This document shows, one piece after another, positions 50,247 to 59,965 of a stretch of 64,000 nt of DNA. Numbering within the stretch: the stretch's first letter is position 1; the number at the start of each line of letters is the position of its first letter. The notes below the pieces were generated by a model. The model saw only the letters and a program-made list of their open reading frames with translations, ran no database searches and was not told the DNA's origin. A program made the translations under genes and the position numbers. Origin of the DNA: Cytophagaceae bacterium (lineage in GTDB: Bacteria; Bacteroidota; Bacteroidia; Cytophagales; UBA9547); NCBI GenBank assembly GCA_027488865.1, contig JAIYAU010000024.1, positions 62,001 to 126,000 on the forward strand, given 5' to 3'.

Positions 50247-52541
50247 TTATTCGCCTAAATAAATCACTAATGAACTGGTTTTAATGTTTGGTGTATATTT
50301 GACTCTCAAGGGTTTAAAAGCAAAAAGGTTATCATTAGTTAAGCCATTTACTTCAAATATTTCATCAATGGACATGTTAAATTCTTTAGATAGTGAATAA
50401 AACGTAGTACCAGGATTTACTAAACACGTGACGTAAGCTGGTTGATAATGTTTCTTTAAGTTATTAATGTTAAGCAAAACTCGCCTATTAAACTGAGTGT
50501 ATAGCTTAGGATCATTAAAGGTACCTTCAGTAGCTTCTCCTAGTGCATGTATTATCAAGGATTTTCTATCAACCCCATTTTCTACCAAACAATTATAAAC
50601 TGTTTCACCTCTTAGTTTAGAGAGCTTAATGTTAAACTCATCTGCTCCAATAGTATCGGTGCATGCCATAATCTCAACCTGTGCCTGGGTGTTATTTTTT
50701 AAAAAATCTGCCAGGGTAACTATACTTTGTTTGGCTTCAGGTCTCAACTCTGATTTTCCAAAATCAAAGAAAATATTTTCAAATTCTGAACTTACATTGT
50801 TTTTATTAACAGGGTAGGTGGTTAAACTTTGGAGTTTTATATTCGTCCTTCCAGTAGTTTTATTTAGCTTAGCTTCAGCTTGTAACACATAATTATTGTT
50901 TTCAACTTGATCCATTCTAAAATCACCGTTGTTATCAGAGGTTGCTACTTTATTTATTTTATTTTTTTGATCAACAAGTTTTACTGTTACAGGTTTTTGT
51001 GGACTGTTAGCATCTTTGATGCTGCCTTTTATATCTATTTTTGTTGAATTGGGATTATCTCTTTTATTGATAACACCAATATTAATATTTTCGTAATCGG
51101 ATTTGGAAGTACTATCACTTTTAGGAGAATCAAAGTATCTTGTTGTAGGTGCTTGCTGTTCATTGGGCTTTAAAGTCAATTCCTTGGCGATTTCAACATC
51201 ACCAGTATAGTTAAAGGAATAAATATCAAATTTACCTATCCCTCCTGCTCGGTTCGAAGAAAGATATCCTTTTTGTTCACCTATGGTGAAATAACAATCA
51301 TCAGCACTAGAGTTGAAAGGTGCTCCAAGGTTAACAACCTTTTCTTTACTCGTAAACACTCCATTAAGTAGCATGACGTCCAACCCTCCTAATGATTCGT
51401 GACCTTCCGAAGCAAAAAACAGGACTGTATCTAGAGGGTAATAAAAAGGTGAATTCTCATTGAGCGGGGTGTTGGCAGTAGTAAGGTTTTTTGCTACGCT
51501 CCAGCTGTCAGATGAATCTTTTTGGGTTGCGTACCAAATGTCGTTAGCCCCTACGCCTCCTTTTCTATTGGACACAAAAAACAAAGTGTTTTCTTGATCA
51601 TTTAAACAAGGCTGTTTAGAGTCAAATCCTGATTTATTAATATTTTCATTTAAAGGCCTGGGCTTTTGCCATTTACCTTTTTTAAGTTCTGAAAGATATA
51701 TACTACAACTGCCATCAGGGTTTTGGCAAGAAGTAAAGTAAAATTTGGTATTGTTTTTATTTAAAACCCCAGCACCATCACCATATTTGGTATTAATGTT
51801 AGAAAAACCATCCACATCAGGTAGCTCTTTCCATATTGTTAGATCACTAACCTTGATAAACCTGTAGTTGTCACTAGTTGCCTCTTTTAGAATTGGGTCA
51901 ATAGTTTTATTGTTTTTGGTTACCCGACCTGATGTGATTATCAACGAATTATCATTTTGATATATTACAGGTGCATAATCGTTGTATTCGGTATTTAGTG
52001 GTTGTGTTTCTATTTTAAAGGACTTTGCTATACCCAACGCTGGTTTTTGCTCAAGTGCCAAATAGCACCCGCGTTTTTCGATTTTTGCTTGACTACCAAG
52101 ATTATCCCTTTTTTTGAATTTTTCTGGATTTGCTTCAACGTTTTTTATGAATTGCTCAAAGTTGGCTAAAGCATTTAGGTATTTTCCATTGGTTTTTTGC
52201 ATTAATGCAACATAATATAGGGCCGTAGGCTGCTCCTTTGGTTTATATTTATGTACCTTTTCGTACCATTGCTCAGCCTCTTCATAATTTCGTAGTTTTC
52301 GTTTGGCTTCAGCCACCTGAAACATAGCATGTGTGTTGAGACTGTCATCTTTAAGGATATCATGATACAATTCAATGGCTGTGCTGTAATTTTCTTTATT
52401 AAAATATTCATCAGCTTTTGCAATTACGTGTTCGTCGTTTTTATAATGTTGTGCATTGGCAAAAGTGCATATAAATGTTAGTCCTATTATTAGATTCAGT
52501 TTTTGGAGGTTAAAAAGGTAAGTTGTTGAAAAACAAATCAT
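50247..52541 (-). CDS. PorE-like OmpA-family protein (TPR, beta-propeller, CRD, OmpA) with C-terminal LysM
   Basis: A signal peptide (ending FANAQ) is followed by TPR helices (about 35-160), a PD40/WD40-like propeller (about 165-450, repeating FTSCQNPDG, FFVSNRKGGVGANDIWY, GYLSSNRAGGIGKFDIY), a carboxypeptidase-regulatory-like domain (about 505-570, IDIKGSIKDANSPQKPVTVKL) and an OmpA peptidoglycan-binding domain (FDFGKSELRPEAKQSI ... CTDTIG ... NRRVLL). A terminal LysM segment (NPGTTFYSLSKEFNMSIDEIFEVNGL) completes it. PorE, which anchors the T9SS to peptidoglycan, has the same four-domain order without LysM. It is last in the adhesin operon, 5 nt after the PorP/SprF gene. Confidence 0.85.
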   Translation of the reverse strand: MICFSTTYLFNLQKLNLIIGLTFICTFANAQHYKNDEHVIAKADEYFNKENYSTAIELYHDILKDDSLNTHAMFQVAEAKRKLRNYEEAEQWYEKVHKYKPKEQPTALYYVALMQKTNGKYLNALANFEQFIKNVEANPEKFKKRDNLGSQAKIEKRGCYLALEQKPALGIAKSFKIETQPLNTEYNDYAPVIYQNDNSLIITSGRVTKNNKTIDPILKEATSDNYRFIKVSDLTIWKELPDVDGFSNINTKYGDGAGVLNKNNTKFYFTSCQNPDGSCSIYLSELKKGKWQKPRPLNENINKSGFDSKQPCLNDQENTLFFVSNRKGGVGANDIWYATQKDSSDSWSVAKNLTTANTPLNENSPFYYPLDTVLFFASEGHESLGGLDVMLLNGVFTSKEKVVNLGAPFNSSADDCYFTIGEQKGYLSSNRAGGIGKFDIYSFNYTGDVEIAKELTLKPNEQQAPTTRYFDSPKSDSTSKSDYENINIGVINKRDNPNSTKIDIKGSIKDANSPQKPVTVKLVDQKNKINKVATSDNNGDFRMDQVENNNYVLQAEAKLNKTTGRTNIKLQSLTTYPVNKNNVSSEFENIFFDFGKSELRPEAKQSIVTLADFLKNNTQAQVEIMACTDTIGADEFNIKLSKLRGETVYNCLVENGVDRKSLIIHALGEATEGTFNDPKLYTQFNRRVLLNINNLKKHYQPAYVTCLVNPGTTFYSLSKEFNMSIDEIFEVNGLTNDNLFAFKPLRVKYTPNIKTSSLVIYLGE

Positions 52542-52546
52542 TAAAC

Positions 52547-53587
52547 TTAAATAAGAGGTGTTGAGAATTTTTTTACTTGTAAATTTTTTAATATTCGATA
52601 AGAGAGTGAAATTTCCATAGCAGCACCGCCAAAATTTGTATAAGTTTTAGTTGAAATATTGGAATCATAACTTAAACCAAAAGAATACTTGTCGTTATGA
52701 TATCCAAAAGCCAAAATGAAAGAGTCGCCCCATCTATACCAAGAGCCTATGGTAATATAATGCAAATTGCCTTTGGTGCTTAGGTTGTTTTCGATTTTAT
52801 AGGTGAAATACGATCCCAAGTTTATCACAAACTTTTTATTGTAAGTTAGTATATATAAGTTCGGTGATACGGTTAGGTTTCTATAGGCCGACACTACATC
52901 CATACCACCATGTAGTTTGATATAAGTCGAGTTTTTGTAAACAGTATTTTTAAGAACTGATTCATTAGGGCGTGTGAGATTATAAAGTGCTATTCCAGCA
53001 AATTTTTTAACCACCATTTTTGCCCCTCTTTGGCGTGGATTGTTATACCAAATCAACCCAGTATTTATGGAAGGATATACAACATTCTGTTTTATTTCGC
53101 TTTGTAAAGAAGGTGAAATTTTTTCGTCAAATCCCGTGAAGGGATCATATTGCGAGCCCCAAGTAAGCTCATCAAAATCTATTTTTTTATTAAACACCCC
53201 CACTTGAAGTCCAGAACTAATCATATTGCTAGCATCACGATCAAGAATTAGATTATAGGACCCATTAATTAATAATCCAGAATTTCTTAAAACCGTAGTT
53301 TTTCCAGCTGTTTCGTTAAATAAAGTAAGACCTATACCTCCTTTGTGAGGGTGCCTTGTATGACCTTTCACATAAATTGGGAGATTTGTAGTAAGTTGGT
53401 TGGTAGTATAAGCGTTATTTGCGTTATTCCAGAAAGCCTTAGAATTAACCCCAAAATAGTAATGTGGATCCACACCTCCCAAGGCTGGATTTAATAATAA
53501 AGGCGCAGCATAAAATTGACTAAAATTGGAATTTTGACCAATCGCCATTTTTACTATGAAAAGAACTAATATGTAGTGAAGTTTCAT
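52547..53587 (-). CDS. PorP/SprF family type IX secretion outer-membrane protein
   Basis: After a signal peptide (MKLHYILVLFIVKMAIGQ) the sequence starts FSQFYAAPLLLNPALGG, the hallmark of the PorP/SprF family, and continues with amphipathic strands to a terminal barrel strand. SprF in Flavobacterium is required to export the adhesin SprB, which carries a type B sorting domain. The gene immediately upstream encodes a type B-like sorted protein and is the expected client. It is 15 nt after that gene and 5 nt before the PorE-like gene. Confidence 0.92.
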   Translation of the reverse strand: MKLHYILVLFIVKMAIGQNSNFSQFYAAPLLLNPALGGVDPHYYFGVNSKAFWNNANNAYTTNQLTTNLPIYVKGHTRHPHKGGIGLTLFNETAGKTTVLRNSGLLINGSYNLILDRDASNMISSGLQVGVFNKKIDFDELTWGSQYDPFTGFDEKISPSLQSEIKQNVVYPSINTGLIWYNNPRQRGAKMVVKKFAGIALYNLTRPNESVLKNTVYKNSTYIKLHGGMDVVSAYRNLTVSPNLYILTYNKKFVINLGSYFTYKIENNLSTKGNLHYITIGSWYRWGDSFILAFGYHNDKYSFGLSYDSNISTKTYTNFGGAAMEISLSYRILKNLQVKKFSTPLI

Positions 53588-53602
53588 GGCAATTTATTAA
53601 CA

Positions 53603-54784
53603 CTACCTTACCAAGGTAATAATCCCTGTTTTTTTGAATTTGATACCATTATAAAATTCACCTCCAATCTGAAAATGGTAAACATCGGCATTTTCTAAAA
53701 TACCAGAAAAGAGATTTCTGCCGTCCCATCCATAAGTAGACATATCATTGTATGAAAAAGATTCAAAAATGGTATGTCCTGATTTGTCATAAACTCTAAA
53801 ATAGAAACCATCCGAGATAATATCTCTACTATATACTTTAATTACTTGGTCCTCTATGTTAGGTGCTAAAGGTGAAAGTGCTGATGGAACGTAATATACT
53901 CCAGCCACCTCTGTATTGACTGGGATGCCCAATCCAAAATAAAATGCCTTAATTGGGCTTTGTGATTTTATTAAACCTGATGAAGCATCACCTCTTGAAA
54001 TGCCATTTCCTATGCTTCTAAAAACACTTATTGAATCTTTTGATTCACCAACTACTGCATCTTCAATATCGTTTAATCCCTCGTCTCCAAGAACTGGTAA
54101 GGTAATAAAGGCATCAGTAAACTTACCCGATGCGACATGTAATTTATAAATACGTTGTTGAGACATGCTATCAATACCTAGTCCCGCCTTCAATTTTCCC
54201 GGAGTAGGAAACATTTCTATACCTAAAACCAAAGAATCTCTCGCACGAATATCAGTTATAGTAACTGGGGAGTAAACAGACCTTTTACCAATTGGAAAAT
54301 TCTTGTTATCAAAACCTTCTAAAAAAAGCTTACCATCAACAAAACTGCCAGATGAGCCACCTTCAATTTTACCATCCTTAGAAACATGAACATAAAACGA
54401 ATCAGTAGTAATTATTTTGCCTACAATTAGTTTAATTTCTCCCTTAGAATCCAAATTACTTAAGAGTATTTTATCTCCAAGGCCGTTAACGACCAATTTG
54501 TTTATCTGGTCTTTCGTTTTTATTTGTTGTACAGTATCCCCTTCCAATAGTACCAAGGCAGATGGTAAATCTTCATAAGTTCCCGTGTTAATATAATCGC
54601 GTTTTAAAGTTAGACTCCCTTCGTTAAGGAGCTCACTTTCATTAAATAAATTACTATTTACAAATAAATCGGTTGACGGCGTTATATATATCAAAGACTG
54701 ATTAACGAATTGACCCAAACATGTTGAACCATCCCAAACAATGGATAAATAAATGGCTACTAAAAGTATTCTTTTGAGATTCAT
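53603..54784 (-). CDS. Surface protein with T9SS type B-like C-terminal domain
   Basis: The signal peptide ends near TCLGQ. The body is beta-rich, with no family I recognise. The last ~75 residues (IKVYSRDIISDGFYFRVYDKSGHTIFESF ... YGWDGRNLFSGILENADVYHFQIGGEF ... KKTGIITLVR) match the gliding-associated/CHU_C type B sorting domain, though with a divergent start. It is 16 nt after the tail-fibre-like gene and just before the PorP/SprF gene, so it may be the T9SS client that holds the fibre at the surface. Confidence 0.78.
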   Translation of the reverse strand: MNLKRILLVAIYLSIVWDGSTCLGQFVNQSLIYITPSTDLFVNSNLFNESELLNEGSLTLKRDYINTGTYEDLPSALVLLEGDTVQQIKTKDQINKLVVNGLGDKILLSNLDSKGEIKLIVGKIITTDSFYVHVSKDGKIEGGSSGSFVDGKLFLEGFDNKNFPIGKRSVYSPVTITDIRARDSLVLGIEMFPTPGKLKAGLGIDSMSQQRIYKLHVASGKFTDAFITLPVLGDEGLNDIEDAVVGESKDSISVFRSIGNGISRGDASSGLIKSQSPIKAFYFGLGIPVNTEVAGVYYVPSALSPLAPNIEDQVIKVYSRDIISDGFYFRVYDKSGHTIFESFSYNDMSTYGWDGRNLFSGILENADVYHFQIGGEFYNGIKFKKTGIITLVR

Positions 54785-54800
54785 ATGTAAAAGTTCTTAG

Positions 54801-57800
54801 TTATTTAGAACTATTTAATTTGGCTTCTTTAGGCAGCACTTGCATGTTTTCTTTGATTAAATCTATTTCAGTAAACAACAAGTTTAATTTTTTATTTGTG
54901 TTAATGTTGGCTTGTTCTAAGGATTCTATTTTATTATTTTGATCTTTTAAGGCTTCAATCAAAATAGGAATTAAGCCCTGATAATTAACTGAGAGATATC
55001 CGTTGCTATTTTTGGTAACTAGCTCAGGTAAAACAAGTTGAAGCTCTTGTGCAACTACACCATACTGGGTACCTTTTATATTTAGACTATCTTTTAACAA
55101 ATAGGTATAACCATTAAGTTGTATTATTAATTCTAATGCCTTGACGATAGGTACTATGTTAGTTTTGTAACGTTTATCGCTTAAGGTAAGCAAGCCAGCG
55201 GCTGAGGTTATAGTTCCTCCTGCATTAAGGCTAGTAACGGTTACGTTATTAAAAATGCCATCTGCAGCAGTAATATTTGCAAAAGTTACGTTGTCCGTAG
55301 TTCCCAAACCAATTGAAAATCTGGCACCATCAGCATCATTTGCCCCTGTACCTCCATTCGCCAGAGCCACAGTTCCTGTGACATTGTCTGCTGTACCTGA
55401 AACATTTCCCGTTACATTCCCTATCAAATTTCCGGTGATAGTTCCAAACGTAACATTATCAGTTGTTCCTAAACCTAAGTTGGTTCTTGCCCCTGCTTGG
55501 GTAGTTGCTCCTGTACCTCCATTCGCCAGAGCCACAGTTCCTGTGACATTGTCAGCTGAACCTGAAACATTTCCCGTTACATTCCCTATCAAATTTCCGG
55601 TGATATTTCCAAACGTAACATTATCAGTTGTTCCTAAACCTAAGTTTGTTCTTGCCCCTACTTGGGTAGTTGCACCAGTACCTCCATTAACGAGGGCTAC
55701 TGTACCAGTTACATTACTAGCTGTTCCAGAAATATTTCCTGTGACATTAGAAATTACAGTTGCAAAAGTTACAACATCGGAGGTTCCTAAGCCTAGATTA
55801 GATCTGGCACCAGCTGGTGAGGCTGCACCAGTGCCACCATTAGTAATAGCAACAATACCTGATACATTAGAGGCTGTTCCACTTACATTTCCAATCAAAT
55901 CACCAGTAATGTTACCTATAAAAGTTGCAGATACATTACCAAAAGTTACGTTGTCTGTAATACCTAGTCCCAAATTGGTTCTAGCTCCTGAAGCTGAAGC
56001 TGCGCCCGTACCGCCATTAGCTAAAGAAACTATACCCGAAACACTTGTTGCAGATCCAATTACATTACCAGTTAAATTTCCTGTAACATTTCCAGTTAAA
56101 TTTCCTGATATTGTACCAAAAGTCACATTATCTGTCCCACCTAGCCCAAGGTTAGTTCTCGCTCCAGCTGCTGAGGCTGAGCCAGTACCTCCATTTGCTA
56201 AAGAAACTATACCAGAGATATTTGTCGCAGTTCCTGTTATATCACCAGTCACATTACCTGTCAAATTGCCCGTTACATTCCCTGTTAGATTTGCAGTGAT
56301 ATTTCCAAATGTCACATTATCAGTGGAACCCAATCCCAGATTGATTCTAGCACCAGTTGCAGAGGTAGCTCCTGTTCCACCGTTGGCGAGTGCTACAGTA
56401 CCTGATACTGAGCTGGCTGTACCTGTTACATTACCAGTTAAATTTCCAACAAAGCCTGTACTTGCAGTTATTACAATACCATCAATATTAGAAAAAACCA
56501 CATTGTCAGAGGTGCTTAGTCCAAGTCCAACTCTAGCACCTAGTGCGGTTGAAGCTCCAGTTCCTCCATTGTTTATGGCTACAACCCCTGACACATTTGT
56601 GGCTGTACCAGAAATATTTCCACTTAGGTTTCCTGTTACATTTCCAATGAGGTTGCCAACAAAATTGGTAGCTGATATTTGATTCCCATTAATATTCTTA
56701 AAGCTAACGTCATCAGATGTACCAAGCCCTAAATTAGATCTAGCGCTAATTGCTGAAGTAGCACCAGTACCACCGTTAACTAATGGTACTACCCCAGAAA
56801 TGTTTGAAGCAGTTCCCGAAATGTTTCCAACTACATTTCCAACCACATTTCCAGTTAAATTGCCAACAAAGCCAGAACTTGCTGAAATAATTTTTCCGTC
56901 AATATTGCTAAATGTAACGTTGTCTGTACTGCTTAACAATAAATTTGCTCGAGCTCCTGCAGAGGTGGTAGCACCAGTTCCTCCGTTTGTTAAAGGCAAT
57001 ATAGAGGTGATGGTTGTTGCTGTTCCAGATATGTTTCCTGTAACGTTTCCTGAAAGATTTCCGGAGAAACTACCAATTACCTGAGACGCATTTACAATGT
57101 TAAACGTTACATCATCCGTGTTAGATAATCCAATACTTGATCTCACACCAGCAGCATTAGTGGCTCCTGTTCCACCATTTGCCAATGCTACAACGCCTGT
57201 AACGTTATTAGCAGTTCCACTTATATTTCCAGTTAAATTTCCATTGATGGTGGTAGCTGTAATGGAAGTACCATTAATTGCATTAAAGGTTACATTATCT
57301 GTATTACCAAGTCCCAAATTTGTTCTTGCTAGTGAGGCGTTATTGGCTCCAGTTCCTCCATTTGCAACTGCCGCCACTCCAACAATGTTTGTTGCATTTC
57401 CTAACAGATCTCCAGTTACATTACCAGTTAAATTACCTACAAATCCACCCGTAGAGGTAATAATTTTACCATCTATATTGTTAAAAACTACATTATCTGA
57501 ATTTCCAAGTCCTAAGTTATTTCGTGCATTCGTAACATTCGTTGCACCTGTTCCACCATTAGCTATTAAAAGTGTTCCGGTTATATTTGTTGCAGTTCCG
57601 CTGATATTTCCCGTAACGTCGCCAATAAGGTTACCTGTAAATGTATTTGCTGTAATGGACGTGGAACTAATACTATTGGTTGCCAAACTTGCAAAGGTAA
57701 CATTGTTTGTAGTACCTAAGGCCAATGCGGATCGAGCACCAGCAGCAGTTGCTGCTCCAGTTCCGCCATTTGATATAGAAACTATTCCAGATAAGTTGGT

Positions 57801-59588
57801 AGCTGTACCATTTACATTTCCAGTTAAGTTTCCAACAAATCCACCCAAGGAGTTTATTTGATTTCCAATAATATTATTAAATGTAACATTGTCTGTTGTT
57901 CCTAAATTTAGACTATTTCTAGCTCCATCAGGAGTGTTAGCTCCTGTGCCTCCATTTTCTATTTTAACTATTCCTGTTACGTTAGTTGCAGTTCCTGTAA
58001 GACTGCCACTAATTTGGGATGCAGAGATTGTTATGGCGTTGATGGTATTAGCATTAACGCCACCAAAAGTAACATTATCACTAGTGCCTATTAGCAGGTT
58101 ATTTCTTGCCTCGTTCGCTGAGGATGCACCAGTGCCACCATTATTAAGCGAAACAATGCCATTCACATTGGTCGCATTACCAGTTACATTGCCTGTGACA
58201 TTACCAGTTAGACTACCCACGAAACCACTCGAAGCGGTAATTTGATTGCCACTAATGTTCCTGAAACTTACGTTATTGGAAACGCCGAGTTCAAGTTTAG
58301 AGCGCGCTCCAGCTTCGTTGTTAGCGCCAGTGCCTCCGTTTACAATATCTATAATTCCGGTTACATTACTTGAAGTACCAGAAACATTTCCAATCACATT
58401 ACCAGTTAACATACCACTAATAGCGCTTGCAGTAATATTGTTTGCATTTAGGGCAGTTGCATTCACTCCTCCAAAAGTGACATTGTCGGTTATACTTAAG
58501 CCAAAAGCCTCTCTAGCACCGGTGGCACTTGTGGCGCCAGTTCCTCCATTAAGTACTGATATTATACCAGTAACATTAGAAGCATTTCCTGAAACATTTC
58601 CTGAAACATTACCAACTAGGTTTCCTGCAAAACTACTTACTGCAGTTATTTGTTGGCCTGTGATATTACCAAAAGTTACATTGCTTGTATTGCTTAATTC
58701 TAAGTTAGAGCGAGCACTTGAAGCATCGATTCCACCTGTACCACCATTTGCCAGACTTATTATACCCGTAACGTTACTGGCTGTACCACTTACATTGCCA
58801 ATCACATTTCCAGTTAGGTTTCCAATAATTGAGGTGGCATTTACATTATTAGCAGTTAATGTGGTTGTTGCAAGATTTCCAAAAGTGACATTGTCGTTAA
58901 TGCCTATTCCTAAATTATTTCTTGCACTTGATGCGTTTGTGGCACCAGTTCCTCCATTGGCAATGTTGAGGATACCGGTAATATTTGTGGCTGTGCCATT
59001 AATATTGGAATTTACCAATTGTGGCAGACTAAAAACAAACCCATTCCCCGATTGATTAATTTCTATTTCGTCTTTAGTGCCAATAAGCTCAAGCGTGTCG
59101 CCAAGGTCAAGTGTTATACTGGTAATTTTATTGGAGATTTGAACCGAACTATTTTTTAACACATTATTTAACAGTGACCCTGTAGCAACTTTTATGGATG
59201 TGATAGCACCGTCTTGAATTTTCGAGGTACTTAAAATGTTGTCTTCTAGCATACCATTTACAACTGTGCCTGGCAAAATCTCAAATCGCATTCCCAAAAC
59301 CCATTTGTTTACTTCCCAATAGTAAAATCTATTGTCTGTAATATCATAAACTAGCAAGCCATTATTATCACCGTTGTTTAGTGCCGTGATAAAGCTAGCT
59401 GATACCCTTTCAGAGGTGGTCATTCTTGGAACCAAGAAACCTTGATTTTTGGTAGGAGACTCTAAATCTAAAACTGCATTTTTATTTGGTGTTTTAGTAC
59501 CAATTCCAACGGTGTTTTGACCAACTAAATAATTGGACACAAGAGCTATAATAACTATTGCAACATGATAAGAATATAATATTTTCAT
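54801..59588 (-). CDS. Large tail-fibre-like repetitive surface protein with S74 intramolecular chaperone domain
   Basis: A signal peptide ends near LVGQ23. Residues ~24-195 (NTVGIGTKTPNKNAVLDLES) are a conserved head seen in Bacteroidota tail-fibre-like proteins. From ~198 to ~1465 there are 20 repeats of 51-78 residues, each with NGGTGxxxxxxAR and DNVTF blocks and GNLTGNVTG runs. The last 126 residues form an S74/endosialidase-type chaperone: Ser1470 and Lys1475 (SDKRYKT), then GVVAQELQLVLPEL and a coiled coil. S74 domains fold a trimer and then cut themselves off, so the product should be a trimeric fibre. No T9SS sorting domain is present. It heads the four-gene operon. Confidence 0.85.
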   Translation of the reverse strand: MKILYSYHVAIVIIALVSNYLVGQNTVGIGTKTPNKNAVLDLESPTKNQGFLVPRMTTSERVSASFITALNNGDNNGLLVYDITDNRFYYWEVNKWVLGMRFEILPGTVVNGMLEDNILSTSKIQDGAITSIKVATGSLLNNVLKNSSVQISNKITSITLDLGDTLELIGTKDEIEINQSGNGFVFSLPQLVNSNINGTATNITGILNIANGGTGATNASSARNNLGIGINDNVTFGNLATTTLTANNVNATSIIGNLTGNVIGNVSGTASNVTGIISLANGGTGGIDASSARSNLELSNTSNVTFGNITGQQITAVSSFAGNLVGNVSGNVSGNASNVTGIISVLNGGTGATSATGAREAFGLSITDNVTFGGVNATALNANNITASAISGMLTGNVIGNVSGTSSNVTGIIDIVNGGTGANNEAGARSKLELGVSNNVSFRNISGNQITASSGFVGSLTGNVTGNVTGNATNVNGIVSLNNGGTGASSANEARNNLLIGTSDNVTFGGVNANTINAITISASQISGSLTGTATNVTGIVKIENGGTGANTPDGARNSLNLGTTDNVTFNNIIGNQINSLGGFVGNLTGNVNGTATNLSGIVSISNGGTGAATAAGARSALALGTTNNVTFASLATNSISSTSITANTFTGNLIGDVTGNISGTATNITGTLLIANGGTGATNVTNARNNLGLGNSDNVVFNNIDGKIITSTGGFVGNLTGNVTGDLLGNATNIVGVAAVANGGTGANNASLARTNLGLGNTDNVTFNAINGTSITATTINGNLTGNISGTANNVTGVVALANGGTGATNAAGVRSSIGLSNTDDVTFNIVNASQVIGSFSGNLSGNVTGNISGTATTITSILPLTNGGTGATTSAGARANLLLSSTDNVTFSNIDGKIISASSGFVGNLTGNVVGNVVGNISGTASNISGVVPLVNGGTGATSAISARSNLGLGTSDDVSFKNINGNQISATNFVGNLIGNVTGNLSGNISGTATNVSGVVAINNGGTGASTALGARVGLGLSTSDNVVFSNIDGIVITASTGFVGNLTGNVTGTASSVSGTVALANGGTGATSATGARINLGLGSTDNVTFGNITANLTGNVTGNLTGNVTGDITGTATNISGIVSLANGGTGSASAAGARTNLGLGGTDNVTFGTISGNLTGNVTGNLTGNVIGSATSVSGIVSLANGGTGAASASGARTNLGLGITDNVTFGNVSATFIGNITGDLIGNVSGTASNVSGIVAITNGGTGAASPAGARSNLGLGTSDVVTFATVISNVTGNISGTASNVTGTVALVNGGTGATTQVGARTNLGLGTTDNVTFGNITGNLIGNVTGNVSGSADNVTGTVALANGGTGATTQAGARTNLGLGTTDNVTFGTITGNLIGNVTGNVSGTADNVTGTVALANGGTGANDADGARFSIGLGTTDNVTFANITAADGIFNNVTVTSLNAGGTITSAAGLLTLSDKRYKTNIVPIVKALELIIQLNGYTYLLKDSLNIKGTQYGVVAQELQLVLPELVTKNSNGYLSVNYQGLIPILIEALKDQNNKIESLEQANINTNKKLNLLFTEIDLIKENMQVLPKEAKLNSSK
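55225..59000. repeat. Internal repeat array of the tail-fibre-like gene (20 units)
   Basis: Units of about 155-235 nt, each coding for the NGGTG ... DNVTF pattern. The two copies beginning at 55345 and 55510 are almost identical over their 165-nt (55-codon) period, while units nearer the protein N-terminus have drifted. This suggests recent duplication or gene conversion at the C-terminal end of the array. Confidence 0.85.
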
Positions 59589-59965
59589 AAATTAAAATGA
59601 GGTAAGCATTTAGGCTTTAATGTTTAATATGCTGATTTATACAATTCATAAAAATACGATAATAAATTTTAAAAAAAAATCCAGTAATGAATAAGTTTTT
59701 TGTAAAAATTCTTGTTTTCAGCTCTTTACGAAACTTGAGTTACAACAGGTAAAAATGAAATGTATTAAAATTTTTCAATAAATTTCTTGGTTGTTTATCT
59801 AGTTTCAGCTTTAAAAATTATCACCTTTGGTTCTCCAGAGCTTGCGTGAAAATGGTTTGGAACACCTTATAATTAACCATTGCAGATAATAAATACCAAA
59901 TTATGGACCAATAGAGATGTATTTCCATCTATACAATCTAGTAAAGGGGAACCCTAAAATAAATA
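59589..59965. other. Non-coding 377-nt gap upstream of the fibre operon
   Basis: Very AT-rich; it must hold the operon promoter, but no TAnnTTTG element or hairpin that I would defend was found. Confidence 0.4.

Noticed and set aside
55255-59055. Several long plus-strand open frames (up to 475 codons) inside the fibre gene
   Set aside because: They are antisense to the repeats and open only because the repeats lack stops in that frame. Their Pro/Val-rich translation shows no start signal or family.
54801-59588. Prophage tail-fibre gene
   Set aside because: There is a Sec signal peptide and the neighbours are PorP/SprF, type B sorted and OmpA proteins, with no phage structural, integrase or lysis genes.
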